A stretch of DNA of 6,680 nucleotides, taken from assembly GCA_013813125.1 (NCBI GenBank), contig JACCSH010000317.1:1-6680 (forward strand). Direction: 5' to 3'. Of this stretch, positions 5,455 through 6,680 are shown piece after piece. Under the pieces are notes generated by a model. It ran no database searches, had not been told where the DNA came from, and saw only the letters and a program-made list of their open reading frames with translations. Within the stretch, counting starts at the first letter, position 1; each line of letters starts with the position of its first letter. Both the position numbers and the translations under genes were made by a program. This DNA comes from Nocardioidaceae bacterium (GTDB lineage: Bacteria; Actinomycetota; Actinomycetes; Propionibacteriales; Nocardioidaceae).

Positions 5455-6680
5455 ACACTGATCTGACCGCCCTGGACGTCGGGGCCACCTTGGGTTTCGC
5501 GGTCGCTGCGCGGGCGTTGGCTGATCGTGCCGAGACCCGGCTGATCGAGGCCGCAGCCCACTACGGCGACCTGCACGGCCACCTTCCCAACCCTCCCGAG
5601 ACGGGCGGGCCGCTGCCGGGCATGGAGCGGTTGGTCGAGTTGGGCGGTGTGCCGGCACCCCACCGGTGGCGGAGTTCGCCCCCGCCGAGCTCGGCGCCGA
5701 ACTGCAGATGTCGCCGTACGCGGCCGCCCGGCTCATCGGTGACGCACTCGACCTTCGGCACCGGCTTCCCCGGTTATGGGCCCGGGTCCTGACCGGCGAG
5801 GTGAAACCGTGGATCGGCCGCAAAACCGCCGACACCACCCGCTGCCTGAGCGTCGAGGTCGCCGCCGCCGTGGACGCGAAGATCAGCCCGTGGGCGCACT
5901 CACTGAGCTGGGGCCGACTCGACGCCATCGTGCAAGCGGCGGTGATCGAGGCCGACCCCGACGGCGCCGCGACCGCCGCGGAAGCTGCCTCAAGGGACCA
6001 AGGGGTGTGGCTCAACCCGTCCAACGATCACGGCATCAAGGACATCCACATCCGCACCGAAGCCCCGAACGCCATCTGGTTCGACGCCGCCATCGACCGC
6101 ATCGCCGACGACTTGGCCCGGCTCGGTGACGACGCCACCAAGGACGTGCGGCGAGCCCGAGCAGTTGGGGTGCTCGCCCAGCCACAACGAGCCCTCGACC
6201 TGTTCACCAAGGCAGCGCTCACCGCAGACCCCACCCCCGACAAGCAACCGGACTCTCCGCCGGAAGGCCCGGCCGAGCCGAACGAAACTGCGACCCGTCT
6301 CGCCCTCAACACCGGCACCGGCGTAGACCCCCGGCCGCCGGCGACCCTCTACGTCCACCTCAACCACGACTCCATCACCCGCGACACCACCGGGGTGGCC
6401 AGATTCGAAGGCGTCGGACCGATCACCATCGACCAAGCCCGCCGATTCCTCAGCTCCTGCGACGTCACCATCCGCCCCGTCATCGACCTGGCGGGGATGC
6501 CACCAGTCGACAGCTACGAGATTCCCGACCGGATGCGCGAAGCAGTCCACCTACGCAACCCCGTCGACGTCTTCCCCCACGCCACCAACACCAGCCGAAA
6601 ACGCGACCTCGACCACACCGAGAGCCCTACCGACACCCCGACCACGGCGGACCACCCGGCCAAACCCGGCTCGACAACCT
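5448..6680 (+). pseudogene. 13E12-family DUF222/HNH endonuclease gene, broken by two frameshifts, 3' end missing
   Basis: The gene encodes a member of the multicopy actinobacterial 13E12 repeat family: DUF222 (PF02720) followed by an HNH nuclease domain; the cellular role of the family is unknown. Reading starts at ATG 5448 with MFDTDLTALDV and a typical N-terminal helix reaching MERLVELGG. The frame then breaks: an intact family member would continue GGAGTPPVAEFAPAEL, which is found in another frame from 5651. Left uncorrected, the first frame stops at 5792. The second frame runs open through DUF222 hallmarks such as VKPWIGRKTADTTR, VRPVIDL, YEIPDRMREAV, DVFPHATNTSR and DLDHTE. It breaks again at 6623, after which EPYRHPDHGGPPGQTRLDNL, the HNH core before the final His pair, is in a third frame. 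Both breaks fit a 2-base insertion. Rejoined, about 409 residues lie inside the window, with roughly 50 more expected beyond it. Sequencing error is possible, but the five other genes are intact. A fragment of 115 residues (5448-5792) could still be made. Confidence 0.87.

Noticed and set aside
5646..5668. Programmed -1 frameshifting in the 13E12 gene
   Set aside because: Neither break has an X XXY YYZ slippery heptamer, and two programmed shifts in one nuclease gene would be without precedent that I know of. Insertion of a dinucleotide explains each better.
5776..6129. A plus-strand Arg-rich frame inside the 13E12 gene, and a minus-strand frame at 5990-6550
   Set aside because: The composition is typical of out-of-frame translation, while the DUF222 reading in this interval is unmistakable.
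1..6680. CRISPR array, tRNA, rRNA, insertion sequence ends or toxin-antitoxin pair
   Set aside because: I saw no regularly spaced repeats, no clover-leaf sequence, no transposase, and no small overlapping gene pair of toxin-antitoxin type.

Overview
The window reads as chromosomal DNA of a high-GC Gram-positive bacterium (Actinomycetota). The grounds are the GC-rich codon use, a 13E12-family DUF222/HNH gene, several start codons placed at the spacing expected for leaderless transcripts, and an LexA-type SOS box of the mycobacterial/Gram-positive form. A Nocardioides-like member of the Propionibacteriales is my best guess, but that is inference from gene content and not from a marker gene.

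Layout. The left two thirds (26-4136) hold three intact genes on the minus strand. In transcription order they are a stand-alone catalytic subunit of a B12-dependent acyl-CoA mutase of methylmalonyl-CoA mutase type (2556-4136), an M20D amidohydrolase (1237-2436), and a BMP/PnrA-family lipoprotein that is the substrate-binding part of a nucleoside ABC transporter (26-1093). Gaps of 119 and 143 bases separate them, so each may have its own promoter. The transporter ATPase and permeases probably lie beyond position 1. From a divergent promoter region (4137-4252) two small plus-strand genes follow: a blasticidin-S-deaminase-like member of the cytidine deaminase family (4253-4660) and a Nudix hydrolase (4817-5368). 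The right end (5448-6680) is a 13E12-family DUF222/HNH gene with an SOS-box-like operator over its start. It is broken by two frameshifts and runs off the window.

How the genes may work together. Uptake of nucleosides by the BMP system, deamination by a cytidine deaminase-fold enzyme, amide hydrolysis by the M20 enzyme, and entry of methylmalonyl-CoA into the TCA cycle through the mutase could form a nucleoside salvage or catabolism locus. The cytidine deaminase-like protein lacks the usual ribose-binding Asn/Glu pair, so its substrate may not be cytidine. The Nudix enzyme next to it would fit clearance of a modified or damaged nucleotide.

Main points for a second look are: two +2 frameshifts in the 13E12 gene, each explained by duplication of a dinucleotide; the SOS box embedded in its start codon; leaderless-type promoters at most genes; a TTG start with a strong ribosome binding site for the lipoprotein; competing hairpins at the lipoprotein stop codon; and the atypical deaminase. 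I see no clear new defence or mobile system. No tRNA, rRNA, CRISPR array or insertion sequence was recognised, and no stretch over 300 bases lacks a gene.
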